Assembly: GCA_900554385.1 (NCBI GenBank)
Contig: USHE01000024.1
Span: 1 to 14,857, forward strand
Source: an uncultured bacterium
Lineage (GTDB): Bacteria; Cyanobacteriota; Vampirovibrionia; Gastranaerophilales; Gastranaerophilaceae
Direction of reading: 5' to 3'
Length of the DNA stretch: 14,857 nucleotides
The notes beneath the pieces were generated by a model. That model saw only the letters and a program-made list of their open reading frames with translations, was not told the origin of the DNA and ran no database searches. Made by a program: the position numbers and the translations under genes. Shown in pieces: positions 1 through 6,950 of the stretch; position 1 is the stretch's first letter, and each line of letters starts with the position of its first letter.

Positions 1-2
1 GC

Positions 3-137
3 TTCGACTTGTGGTCTGGTGAGGAGATCGGTAGCCGCAAAGCATACTACAGGGACTTCTTCCCGAGGAGCTCGTTCTGGGGCACTACCAACGGCCGCAA
101 CTACAGAGGCGTTCAGGCTGTGTGTTTGGTGGATTAG
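3..137 (+). CDS. C-terminal fragment of a FISUMP/DUF1566-like (C-type-lectin-fold) protein, possible DGR target
   Basis: The frame opens at the left edge and gives 44 residues before a TAG at 135-137; the N-terminal part lies outside the window. The fragment has the pattern of the C-terminal end of FISUMP/DUF1566-type domains: a WSGEE segment near the start, an AYYRDFF segment, then a final RGVQAVCLVD, which corresponds to the usual (V/A)RCV-x-D ending. These domains are thought to adopt a C-type-lectin-like fold and often sit on secreted or pilin-like surface proteins. Composition is unlike the neighbours: bases 1-137 are about 56% GC (77 of 137), and 20 of 45 codons end in C, whereas ssb downstream has about seven in its first 48. 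Many are TAC, GAC, TTC, AGC, GGC, CGC or AAC, the set expected from adenine mutagenesis of AAC codons in a diversity-generating retroelement. The reading frame is clear; the family is a recognition by eye and the DGR idea is inference. Confidence 0.55.
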   Translation, partial: FDLWSGEEIGSRKAYYRDFFPRSSFWGTTNGRNYRGVQAVCLVD

Positions 138-154
138 TTATTTATCACATATAC

Positions 155-181
155 AAGGCGGAGTTTTTGCTCCGCTTTTTT
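155..181 (+). terminator. Rho-independent terminator after the left-edge gene
   Basis: The arm at 155-163 pairs with 170-178 (core GCGGAG with CTCCGC, extended by A-T pairs and one G-T wobble), with a 6-nt T-rich loop and a run of six T at 176-181. It lies 17 nt after the TAG of the left-edge gene and separates it from the ssb transcript. Confidence 0.85.
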
Positions 182-241
182 ACATTTCTATAAAATAACG
201 GGGAAAAATACATAAGTCCTTTTTTTATTGTAAAATAGAAT

Positions 242-247
242 TATACT
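242..247 (+). promoter_or_regulatory. Possible -10 element for the ssb operon
   Basis: TATACT at 242-247 lies 30 nt before the ssb ATG, in an AT-rich stretch just after the upstream terminator. That is where an ssb promoter has to be if ssb starts its own transcript. No good TTGACA-like -35 box sits 16-18 nt upstream (only a T-rich tract around 218-226), so the call rests on the -10 and on position. An AAAGAGG ribosome-binding site at 266-272 precedes the ATG by 5 nt. Confidence 0.35.
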
Positions 248-277
248 CATGTGTAATTTAAATGAAAAGAGGTATAA

Positions 278-613
278 ATGAATTCAGTTGTAGTTGTAGG
301 ACGTGTCGGCAGAGATGCTGAAATTAAATATTTTGAGTCAGGCAAGGTTAAGGCGAATTTTTCCGTTGCTGTGAACCGCTGGGATGCGAAAACAAAATCT
401 GAAACAACAGACTGGTTTAATATTGATGTTTGGGATAAACAGGCTGAGTTTGCCGGTGAATATGTTAAAAAAGGTACTCAGTTAGCTGTTGAAGGTCGTA
501 TTGCTCAAAATAAATGGACTGATAAAGCTACAGGTAATGAAAGAGAAAACTTCCTTGTCGTTGCGACGGGTATTAGATTACTTGGTTCAAAGAGAGATTC
601 AGAAGTATTATGA
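278..613 (+). CDS. ssb: Single-stranded DNA-binding protein, cyanobacterial-type, short
   Basis: SSB coats single-stranded DNA during replication, repair and recombination, usually as a tetramer. The 111-residue product is a single OB fold: the N-terminal strand with VGRVGRDAEIKYFESG, the ANFSVAVNRW strand, TDWFNIDVW around residue 45, YVKKGTQLAVEGR, then the last strand ending LLGSKRD. The wording of these motifs closely matches cyanobacterial SSB. The protein stops almost immediately after the OB fold (…SKRDSEVL), without the glycine-rich linker and acidic DDDIPF-like tip by which SSB of E. coli and many other bacteria recruits partner enzymes. The start is supported by an AAAGAGG site 5 nt upstream. 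The stop overlaps the next start (ATGA at 610-613), implying translational coupling to the kinase gene. Identity is firm; whether the missing tip has consequences is inference. Confidence 0.93.
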   Translation: MNSVVVVGRVGRDAEIKYFESGKVKANFSVAVNRWDAKTKSETTDWFNIDVWDKQAEFAGEYVKKGTQLAVEGRIAQNKWTDKATGNERENFLVVATGIRLLGSKRDSEVL

Positions 614-1917
614 TTTTTAATTCAAATGTAGTCGGAATTGTTGCCGATGACTTAACAGGTGCGAATGATACGGCTTTGCAGTTTCAGTTGAAAGGTGCGA
701 ATACTCAAATTCTTTTGGATGAGGATAATGCACCGGTAAATCTAAAAACAACTCAAACATGGGCGATTTCTACGGAGTCTCGTAATATTGATCCACAAAG
801 TGCTTATGAAAAGGCTAAGTCCGCTGCGGCTTTTTTAAAGGAAAATATAAATCCTGATTTCTATTACAAGAAAATCGATTCAACAGTAAGAGGAAATATT
901 GCGGTTGAAGTCCTTGCAATGCTTGATGTTCTTGATTATGATGCCGTAGTTTTAATTCCTGCTTTTCCGCAAGAAGGCAGAGTTACCGTTGGCGGATATC
1001 ATCTTTTGAAAGGTATTCCAATAGAGCGTACTGAAATGGCAAGAGATCCGCATTCTCCTATTTTTGAATCTCATTTACCGATACTTTTGCGTTCGCAGCT
1101 GGGAGATGAAAATAAGGACTTGATTGGTTCTATAGAACTTACAACCGTAATGAAAGGTGCAGGTCCTATTTTAATGAAACTGAAAGAGTTGATTAGTGAA
1201 GGTAAAAAAATTATCGTCATGGATTCAGTTTCTACGGTTGATATAGAGCAAATAGTTCTTGCTATCGGAAAATCGGAATATAAAATCCTCCCTGCCGGAA
1301 CTGCTGCTGCTGCACAGGTATTAAGCGGAATTTGGCTGCCTGATGTCAGCCCTCAGCATTTTTCAAAGACTTTTCCTGAACTGCCTAAACTTGTTATATC
1401 CGGAAGTGCTACTCAGATTACGTCAAACCAGATTACAAGATTGGAAGAAGCTGATGATTTTGAAAATATTTTGGTTATCCATCTGGATATGAAAACTATT
1501 CTCGATGGTGTAATGGATGAATTGGTTGAAAGAATTACCTCAAATTTGGGAAGTAATAATATTGTGGTAGTTCACACTTCTGATTTGATACGTGATTTTG
1601 ACGGTTTTTCAGAGTTCTCCCTTAATGCTGAGCTTACAAAATCAGGGTTGGCAAATGTTATTACTGATTTTCTTGCAGAGTTAACCAGACGCGTTGTTTC
1701 TCAAAAAGATGTAATTCTAATAACTCTAGGCGGGGAAACTTCTTATAAATGTTGTGAAGCTATTGGTGCAAACCAGCTACAGCTGATTGATGAGGTCGCT
1801 CCTGCAATTGCTTTAAGTATGGATCATAGTGCAAGATGGATTGTTACAAAGTCTGGAAATCTTGGCGGTGTTAATACTTTAGTGGATATTCTGAAATATT
1901 TTGAAAATCATGAATAA
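610..1917 (+). CDS. Four-carbon acid sugar kinase family protein (DUF1537; DtnK/OtnK-like)
   Basis: The 435-residue product has the normal length and two-domain layout of the DUF1537 kinases, which phosphorylate four-carbon sugar acids such as D-threonate, D-erythronate or 3-oxo-tetronates. The N-terminal substrate domain shows ADDLTGA at residues 12-18, the KKIDSTVRGN signature at 87-96, an IPAFPQEGR loop, and a DPHSPIFES segment. The C-terminal nucleotide-binding domain shows TLGGET near 372-377 and a TKSGNLGG loop near 413-420, where family members usually have KSGGFG. The start overlaps the ssb stop by 4 nt (ATGA) with only a weak purine stretch upstream, so translation is probably coupled. 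The next gene, pdxA, overlaps the 3' end. In bacteria with D-threonate pathways a DtnK kinase is paired with a PdxA2 dehydrogenase, so the pairing suggests that this kinase makes the substrate of the downstream enzyme. The exact substrate cannot be read from the sequence. Confidence 0.85.
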   Translation: MIFNSNVVGIVADDLTGANDTALQFQLKGANTQILLDEDNAPVNLKTTQTWAISTESRNIDPQSAYEKAKSAAAFLKENINPDFYYKKIDSTVRGNIAVEVLAMLDVLDYDAVVLIPAFPQEGRVTVGGYHLLKGIPIERTEMARDPHSPIFESHLPILLRSQLGDENKDLIGSIELTTVMKGAGPILMKLKELISEGKKIIVMDSVSTVDIEQIVLAIGKSEYKILPAGTAAAAQVLSGIWLPDVSPQHFSKTFPELPKLVISGSATQITSNQITRLEEADDFENILVIHLDMKTILDGVMDELVERITSNLGSNNIVVVHTSDLIRDFDGFSEFSLNAELTKSGLANVITDFLAELTRRVVSQKDVILITLGGETSYKCCEAIGANQLQLIDEVAPAIALSMDHSARWIVTKSGNLGGVNTLVDILKYFENHE

Positions 1918-2839
1918 TTATAAAAATAAAATTGCAATTACAACAGGTGATCCGAACGGGATTGGGGCTGAAATCACAATTAAGGCTCTGCGATGTCTTG
2001 ATTTGGCGCAAGATAGTGTTGTGATTGTTTCTAATAAAAAAATACTGGATTTTTATGGCAAACTTGATAAAGAATATGAGATTATAGAAATTCCCTATGA
2101 TGCAGATATTGAACCCGGTCGTGTTTGTGCATCTGCCGGGGAATTTTCTTATCAATCTTTAAAAAAAGTTTGCGAAATAAAGCCAAAAGCTATAGTTACA
2201 GCTCCTGTTGCCAAAAATGCACTTCACCTTGCAGGTCATATTTATAACGGTCAGACAGAAATTCTTCAGCATTTTTTGTCCCATGATGGTCAGCTTGCTG
2301 AAATGCTTTTTGTCGCCCAAGATTTTAGAGTTTTGCTTCTTACAAGACATTGTGCGTTGAAAGAGGTTAATCTTACTAAAAAGGTTGTTGTTGAAAAGAT
2401 TTTAAATTTACGAGATTTTTTTGCTTCACACTTAATGATAAAAAATCCGAAATTCGCCTTGTGTGGATTTAATCCGCATTCAGGAGAAGATGGTATTTTG
2501 GGATGTGAAGAAATTTATATTTTAATTCCTTCTGTTAATGAGTTGCGTTCGCGAGGCGTTGATATTACAAACCCGCAGCCTGCCGATACTCTTTTTGTAA
2601 AAGCAGGATATGCATTTAATAATAATAATCCTTGCCCTTATGATTGTTATATCGCAAATTATCATGATCAGGGACTGATTCCTATAAAAACTGTTGCTGG
2701 TGATAAAACTGTTAATATGACGATAGGACTTGATATTATAAGAACATCTCCCGGGCATGGGACAGCTTTTGATATTGCAGGCAAGAATATTGCGTCGGAA
2801 GATGGTATGATTTCTGCTATAAAGGCAGTATTAGATTAA
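1910..2839 (+). CDS. pdxA: 4-hydroxythreonine-4-phosphate dehydrogenase (PdxA family)
   Basis: PdxA enzymes use NAD(P) and a divalent metal to oxidise and decarboxylate 4-phosphohydroxy-L-threonine in pyridoxal phosphate synthesis; PdxA2 relatives act on phospho-threonate or phospho-erythronate. The 309-residue product shows GDPNGIGAE at residues 13-21, VTAPVAK near 96-102, and three likely metal-ligand histidines: His147 in LLLTRH, His190 in GFNPHSGE and His252 in YHDQGLIP. The last conserved block is TSPGHGTAFDIAGK, where the usual form is SPDHGTA. The phosphate/substrate motif reads GQTE instead of the GHTE of E. coli; I recall GQTE from cyanobacterial PdxA. I chose the ATG at 1910; an in-frame TTG at 1901 adds three residues but neither has a good ribosome-binding site. 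The gene overlaps the kinase end by 8 nt and is followed by a strong palindromic terminator. The family is certain; biosynthetic PdxA versus catabolic PdxA2 is open because of the kinase neighbour. Confidence 0.88.
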   Translation: MNNYKNKIAITTGDPNGIGAEITIKALRCLDLAQDSVVIVSNKKILDFYGKLDKEYEIIEIPYDADIEPGRVCASAGEFSYQSLKKVCEIKPKAIVTAPVAKNALHLAGHIYNGQTEILQHFLSHDGQLAEMLFVAQDFRVLLLTRHCALKEVNLTKKVVVEKILNLRDFFASHLMIKNPKFALCGFNPHSGEDGILGCEEIYILIPSVNELRSRGVDITNPQPADTLFVKAGYAFNNNNPCPYDCYIANYHDQGLIPIKTVAGDKTVNMTIGLDIIRTSPGHGTAFDIAGKNIASEDGMISAIKAVLD

Positions 2840-2849
2840 AATAATTAAA

Positions 2850-2875
2850 AAAGCGGTCTTTTAAAAGACCGCTTT
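2850..2875. terminator. Bidirectional terminator between pdxA and secF (26-bp perfect palindrome)
   Basis: Positions 2850-2875 read identically on both strands, with a GC core GCGGTC/GACCGC. It sits between two convergent genes: 10 nt after the pdxA stop and 17 nt beyond the secF stop. On the - strand the stem is followed by a run of six T, so it is a classic terminator for dapA-secD-secF. On the + strand the T tract is weaker (CTTTCCTTAT), but the same stem probably serves pdxA too. Confidence 0.88.
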
Positions 2876-2892
2876 CCTTATAAGTTTTATTA

Positions 2893-3888
2893 TTACACCA
2901 TTGCAGCTGTTTTTGAGGCAGGTGTTTTGTTATTCTTTTTGTCTTCCCAGATGTCAACCAGTACAGAACAGAAGAATATACTTGAGTATGTTCCGATTGC
3001 AATACCCAAAATCATTGCTAATACAAAGTCTTTTGTCGTTACTCCGCCAAAGAAATACAACGCACCAAGTGTTATTAATGTGGTTAATGAGGTGTTGATA
3101 CTTCTTGCAAGGGTTTGATTTACTGATGCATTAACAATTTCTCCAAATGACATTTTCTTTGAGTAGTAACGAAGATTTTCTCTGATTCTGTCAAATACAA
3201 CAATTGTGTCGTGAACCGAAAACCCTACAACGGTCAAAATTGCGGTGATAAATAATCCGTCAATATGAACGTTATATAACAAGCCCAGAAGTGAGAATAC
3301 ACCTACTACGAACAATACGTCGTGCGCAATCCCAAGAATTGCAGCCAAGGCATAATCAAACTTAAATCTGATTGAAAGATACGCAACTATACCCAAAAAT
3401 GCAAGACTTAGTGCTATAAGTGAATTTTTGAATAATTCTTTTCCCAAGGTTGGTCCGACTGAACTTACCGAAATTAATTCAGGGTTTGTGTAATCTTTAG
3501 AAAGACTTTCTGTAATTTTATTAACAGTGTCTTCATCTTCTCCAATAAATTTAGTTTTGATAGAGATGATGTTTGTTAATTCGGATTTGTCAGAAGCGGA
3601 AGAATTTGCGTGAAGGACTTGTAGTGAAGGATTTTCTATTCCTAAACTCTGCAAGTCTTGACGGGTTTTTGCCAAATCTTCATTTGAAATGTTTTTGTTT
3701 ACTCCATACTGTAAAATTGTACCGCCTGTGTAATCAATACCAACCTTTAGCGGAATATGGTTTTCGTTATGTATTGTAGAATACACTAACGATATAACTC
3801 CCGGCAAAAGCAGAATTGCCGAAATACAAAGCCATACAACTCTATATTTTACAATATCAATTATGTGTTTTGATGTTATTTCGTTCAT
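2893..3888 (-). CDS. secF: Protein translocase subunit SecF
   Basis: SecF works with SecD in the inner membrane, using the proton motive force to pull translocated proteins out of SecYEG on the periplasmic side. The 331-residue product has an N-terminal membrane segment (about residues 13-33), the GIDYTGGT motif at the start of the periplasmic domain, a periplasmic domain to about residue 140, the VGPTLGKELFKNS entry to the transmembrane bundle, and five further membrane helices. The conserved VVGFSVHDTIVVFDRIREN block lies in the fourth helix region, followed by NQTLARSINTS. Length is normal for a stand-alone SecF. An AAGAGGA ribosome-binding site lies about 7 nt before the ATG, and 15 nt separate it from the secD stop, so the two genes are co-transcribed. 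The palindromic terminator follows. Confidence 0.96.
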   Translation of the reverse strand: MNEITSKHIIDIVKYRVVWLCISAILLLPGVISLVYSTIHNENHIPLKVGIDYTGGTILQYGVNKNISNEDLAKTRQDLQSLGIENPSLQVLHANSSASDKSELTNIISIKTKFIGEDEDTVNKITESLSKDYTNPELISVSSVGPTLGKELFKNSLIALSLAFLGIVAYLSIRFKFDYALAAILGIAHDVLFVVGVFSLLGLLYNVHIDGLFITAILTVVGFSVHDTIVVFDRIRENLRYYSKKMSFGEIVNASVNQTLARSINTSLTTLITLGALYFFGGVTTKDFVLAMILGIAIGTYSSIFFCSVLVDIWEDKKNNKTPASKTAAMV

Positions 3889-3903
3889 TTTGTTTTCCTC
3901 TTA

Positions 3904-5211
3904 TTAATCTAAAATCCCAAAGCGGGCATTTTCACGTTTTGTTTCCTTGACTTCAAAGCCTTTGCCGATTTCGTCTTTACGTAATCCAAAGAGGGCAGGA
4001 TATTTCAATTCTCCTGTACCAAAGATTAAGTGCATAAAGTTTTTGGTGATAGTGATTGCACTGAACATAGATACAATTACACCGAGAGCCAGCGTTAAGG
4101 CAAACCCTTTGACAATGCTTGTGCCAAGAACATAAAGAATTGCACAGGTAATAATCGTTGTCATATTTGAATCGAAAATACTTGTGAATGCTCTGTCAAA
4201 ACCTGAGTTAATTGCAGTGAAAAGATTTCTGCCTGCTCGTAATTCTTCTTTTGTTCTTTCAAAAATAAGAATGTTAGCGTCAACAGCCATACCTATACTT
4301 AATATGAAACCTGCAATACCAGCAAGAGTTAATGTAACAGGGATAGCTTTGAATAACGCAAAGAGCATCAAACTGTATATTATTAAAGCAACGTCAGCAA
4401 TAACTCCCGGTAATCTGTAGTAGAATATCATAAATAGCATAACAAAGCCTAAGCCGATAATTCCTGCAACTTTTGATTTTGCAATACTGTCTGCTCCGAG
4501 AGTAGGTCCAACTGTATTTTCTTCAACAATTTTTGCGGGAACAGGGAGTGCGCCTGCATTTAACAGGTTAACCATTCTTTCAGCTTCTTCGTAAGCAAAT
4601 CCGCTGTCACCGCCTGAAATTTGTGCTTTTCCGCCATAAATAGGTTCGTTTACGTTAGGTGCTGATACCAGATCTCCGTTGAAGAATATCGCCATTGGTT
4701 TGTTAACTAATTCTTTCGTCAAATCAGCAAATTTCTTAGAACCTTCAGATTTAAATTCAAGTGAAACTACCCAATGACCTGCCGCGTCTGTAGTAAGTGT
4801 TGATTTAGCCAAGTCCTGGCCGGTTAAGCCTGTTTCAACCCAGGTTTGAACTCCGTCAGCTCCGACTGCTTCTTTTTTGAATTCCAACTGAGCAGTTTCT
4901 CCCAAGAAGGCTTTTGCTTCTTTTAAATCTGTAACGTTAGGAATTTCGATTAATAATCTTTTTTCTCCTATTTGCTGGACAACTGTTTCAGCAACCCCGA
5001 GTTTATTGACACGGTTTTCGATTGCAAACTGTAATCTGTCCATAACTTCCTGCGTGATAACAGGAACGCTTTTTGTTGTTTCGGCCTCAATTACCAGACG
5101 GGAACCCCCGACCAAATCAAGTCCGAGTTTGGTTGGTTTTACGAAAATTGTAATTATTGAAGCGATTACAATAAGTACAATTGCCCAAAACATGATAATT
5201 TTGTTTTTCAC
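3904..5211 (-). CDS. secD: Protein translocase subunit SecD
   Basis: SecD is the larger half of the SecDF motor. The 435-residue product has a first membrane segment at about residues 8-24, then LGLDLVGGSRLVIE, the periplasmic P1 domain containing the FAIENRVNKLGVAE stretch, and a shorter, less conserved head region (residues about 120-215). It ends in the five-helix C-terminal bundle with VGPTLGADSI, GMAVDANILIFERTKEE and SGFDRAFTSIFDSNMTT. These are the signature blocks of the family. The start codon is GTG: the codon at 5211-5209 is GTG and an AAAGAGG site sits 8 nt upstream, a better fit than the internal ATG seven codons in. It lies 94 nt after dapA on the same strand; no terminator is visible between them. 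yajC, the usual partner gene, is not in the window. Confidence 0.96.
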   Translation of the reverse strand: MKNKIIMFWAIVLIVIASIITIFVKPTKLGLDLVGGSRLVIEAETTKSVPVITQEVMDRLQFAIENRVNKLGVAETVVQQIGEKRLLIEIPNVTDLKEAKAFLGETAQLEFKKEAVGADGVQTWVETGLTGQDLAKSTLTTDAAGHWVVSLEFKSEGSKKFADLTKELVNKPMAIFFNGDLVSAPNVNEPIYGGKAQISGGDSGFAYEEAERMVNLLNAGALPVPAKIVEENTVGPTLGADSIAKSKVAGIIGLGFVMLFMIFYYRLPGVIADVALIIYSLMLFALFKAIPVTLTLAGIAGFILSIGMAVDANILIFERTKEELRAGRNLFTAINSGFDRAFTSIFDSNMTTIITCAILYVLGTSIVKGFALTLALGVIVSMFSAITITKNFMHLIFGTGELKYPALFGLRKDEIGKGFEVKETKRENARFGILD

Positions 5212-5305
5212 TTTTTTATCCTCTTTTAACTGTGCTTTTTGTTAATACCAGAACGACTTTTTAAATTCTATTAAAAAATAAAACTTAAGTTGATAGCCGT
5301 CAGGG

Positions 5306-6199
5306 CTAATCATTCTTTACACTGTCCAGAACGTTAAATAGTTCGTTCTTTTCTGTTTCGGAAAGCTCAACGAGCGGACGGCGTACGAAATCTTCTATAA
5401 TTCCTATATGAGCCAAAGCTGCCTTAACTGGGACAGGATTTGGTGCCATAAATAATTTTTTGAAAGCCGGATAGAGTTTTTTATGCATATTTAATGCTGC
5501 CAAAAGTTCACCGGTTTTGTAGTTTCTAATCATAGACTTGAGTTCTGCGCCAAAAATATGAGAAGCAACTGAAACAACCCCTCTTGCGCCAAGTGACATC
5601 ATTGGCAGAGTAAGGCTGTCATCTCCTGAATATATTGCAAAATCTTCAGGGCAGAGCAGTTTCATTTCCGTGATAGCGTCCATATCCGCAAAACTTTGTT
5701 TTATGCCTGTGATATTATCATATTCTTTTGCAAGTTCAGCCACAGTCTGCGGATGCATATTTACTCCGGTACGTGACGGAATATTATAAATAATGATTGG
5801 TAAATTAGTGCTATTTGCAATTGAGGCAAAATGCTCTTTCATTCCTTTTTGAGAAGGTTTGTTGTAGTAAGGTACAACGGAAAGAATTCCGTCTACATCT
5901 TCTTTTTCTGCAAGTTTCGCTGTTCTGATTGCTGTCATTGTACAATTTGAACCTGCATTCATAATAACTTTTGCTTTATTGGCATTAGCTCTTTTTACTG
6001 TGCTTAGAACTTCTATTTCTTCTTCATGAGTAAGAGTCGGACCTTCTCCGGTAGTTCCGGCAACTAACAGAGTGTCGCTGCCATTATTGATTAAATACTT
6101 AGTAAGTTCTTCCACTTTGTTGTAATCAATTTCTCTGTTACTGTCAAATGGAGTAACCATTGCGGTTATAACTTCCCCGGCGTCAAATCTGATTGCCAT
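5306..6199 (-). CDS. dapA: 4-hydroxy-tetrahydrodipicolinate synthase
   Basis: DapA condenses pyruvate with aspartate semialdehyde, the first step committed to diaminopimelate (peptidoglycan) and lysine. The 297-residue product is a full-length TIM barrel with ITAMVTPF at residues 11-18, GTTGEGPTL at 48-56 (Thr49-Thr50 of the proton relay), the relay tyrosine Tyr138 in IIIYNIPSRTG with the substrate-binding Arg143, the Schiff-base Lys167 in TGIKQS, and SGDDSLTLP near the end of the barrel. The Lys loop reads GIKQS instead of the common GIKEAS; the catalytic residues are all present. Start choice is supported by an AAAGAGG site about 7 nt upstream. It is the first gene of a leftward unit with secD and secF and is transcribed divergently from lptC. 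Confidence 0.96.
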   Translation of the reverse strand: MAIRFDAGEVITAMVTPFDSNREIDYNKVEELTKYLINNGSDTLLVAGTTGEGPTLTHEEEIEVLSTVKRANANKAKVIMNAGSNCTMTAIRTAKLAEKEDVDGILSVVPYYNKPSQKGMKEHFASIANSTNLPIIIYNIPSRTGVNMHPQTVAELAKEYDNITGIKQSFADMDAITEMKLLCPEDFAIYSGDDSLTLPMMSLGARGVVSVASHIFGAELKSMIRNYKTGELLAALNMHKKLYPAFKKLFMAPNPVPVKAALAHIGIIEDFVRRPLVELSETEKNELFNVLDSVKND

Positions 6200-6240
6200 A
6201 AATACCTCTTTCCTTAAATACTAAGATTTTCCCTTTCTGG

Positions 6241-6246
6241 ATTATA
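6241..6246 (-). promoter_or_regulatory. Likely -10 box of the dapA-secD-secF unit
   Basis: On the - strand this is a perfect TATAAT, 41 nt upstream of the dapA start codon, in the 163-nt divergent region between dapA and lptC. It would give a leader of about 35 nt, too short for a lysine riboswitch, and none is seen. The -35 region at 17-18 nt spacing is poor, so support comes from the -10 and its location. Confidence 0.45.
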
Positions 6247-6347
6247 TCGCAAACATAATCTGCGAGCGAGTTATATTAAGAACGGTTAATCTAAGATGTA
6301 TTTCTTTTTAATAATTCATAATAATTTTCCATTAAATTTTTTATTTG

Positions 6348-6356
6348 TGCTACCAT
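6348..6356 (+). promoter_or_regulatory. Possible extended -10 driving a leaderless lptC transcript
   Basis: TGC followed by TACCAT (a TAnnnT-type -10, at 6351-6356) ends 6 nt before the lptC ATG at 6363, so transcription would begin at about the A of the start codon. No Shine-Dalgarno sequence exists upstream of that ATG, in contrast to most genes here, which carry an AGAGG-type site. The -35 at 6326-6333 (TTTCCATT) is weak. Confidence 0.3.
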
Positions 6357-6362
6357 TTTGTC

Positions 6363-6950
6363 ATGGACTGGAAAAATTTAAGTAAAAAGAGAAAAGCTTA
6401 TATTCTTGCCTTTTTTACTATTGTCGGACTTTTGTTATGGGCGTTTATTTCTGCAGGAGTTATAACCCACAACTTTAACAGAAGCCAGCTTTCGGGACAA
6501 AAAGACAAGCAGGAAGCTTTGATTAACGGGATTATCTTAACAGAAACCAAGAATGAGAAAAAGTATTGGGAAATCTATGGTGATACCGGAACTTATGACA
6601 GCACCAACGGTGTTGCTCTGTTGGATAACTGTATAGGGAATTTTTACGGTGACGATAATGAAGTTTCTATGAGTTTTGAATCTTCCAAAGGAACTTATAA
6701 CGAGCAGAAAAAACAGATTATAATGTATGATGATACAACAATTGTAATAAAGGACGGAACTGTTCTTGAGGCGGACAGGCTCACTTGGTCCGGAAGCGAT
6801 AAACCGGTTATTGCCAAGGGTAATGTTAAAATTACCCGCGGAAAAGAATTATATGCTACAGCTGATGAGGTTGAAATAAGTCCTGATTACAATGATTTTA
6901 AAATTAAAGGTCATGCGGTTTCAAAATTGTACGATACTAAGGAGAAATAA
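6363..6950 (+). CDS. lptC: LPS export periplasmic protein LptC
   Basis: LptC is a membrane-anchored periplasmic protein that passes lipopolysaccharide from the LptBFG transporter to LptA. The 195-residue product has a positively charged N-terminus (KNLSKKRK), one membrane helix at about residues 12-34, and a beta-rich jelly-roll domain with the family-like segments GIILTETKNEKKYWEIYGDTG, SSKGTYNEQKKQI and an OstA-like run of DGTVLEADRLTWSG, AKGNVKITRG and LYATADEVEISP. Length matches the typical 180-200. I chose the ATG at 6363; an in-frame TTG at 6345 would add six residues, but neither has a ribosome-binding site. It overlaps the next gene by one base (TAATG), so the two Lpt proteins are made together. 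lptB, lptF and lptG are not here. Confidence 0.85.
   Translation: MDWKNLSKKRKAYILAFFTIVGLLLWAFISAGVITHNFNRSQLSGQKDKQEALINGIILTETKNEKKYWEIYGDTGTYDSTNGVALLDNCIGNFYGDDNEVSMSFESSKGTYNEQKKQIIMYDDTTIVIKDGTVLEADRLTWSGSDKPVIAKGNVKITRGKELYATADEVEISPDYNDFKIKGHAVSKLYDTKEK

Noticed and set aside
228..247. TTGTAA at 228-233 as -35 box for the ssb promoter
   Set aside because: Only 8 nt separate it from the TATACT -10, far too close for a sigma-70 type promoter.
1306..1316. GCTGCTGCTGC microrepeat in the kinase gene
   Set aside because: It encodes a short alanine run in a normal part of the protein; too short to suggest repeat instability.
2627..2639. AATAATAATAAT tract in pdxA
   Set aside because: Encodes four Asn in a variable loop; AT-rich composition explains it.
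5294..5308. Short inverted repeat TAGCC-GTCAG-GGCTA at the dapA stop
   Set aside because: Only a 5-bp stem that overlaps the stop codon, with no T run on the - strand side; too weak to call a terminator, so dapA and secD are treated as one unit.
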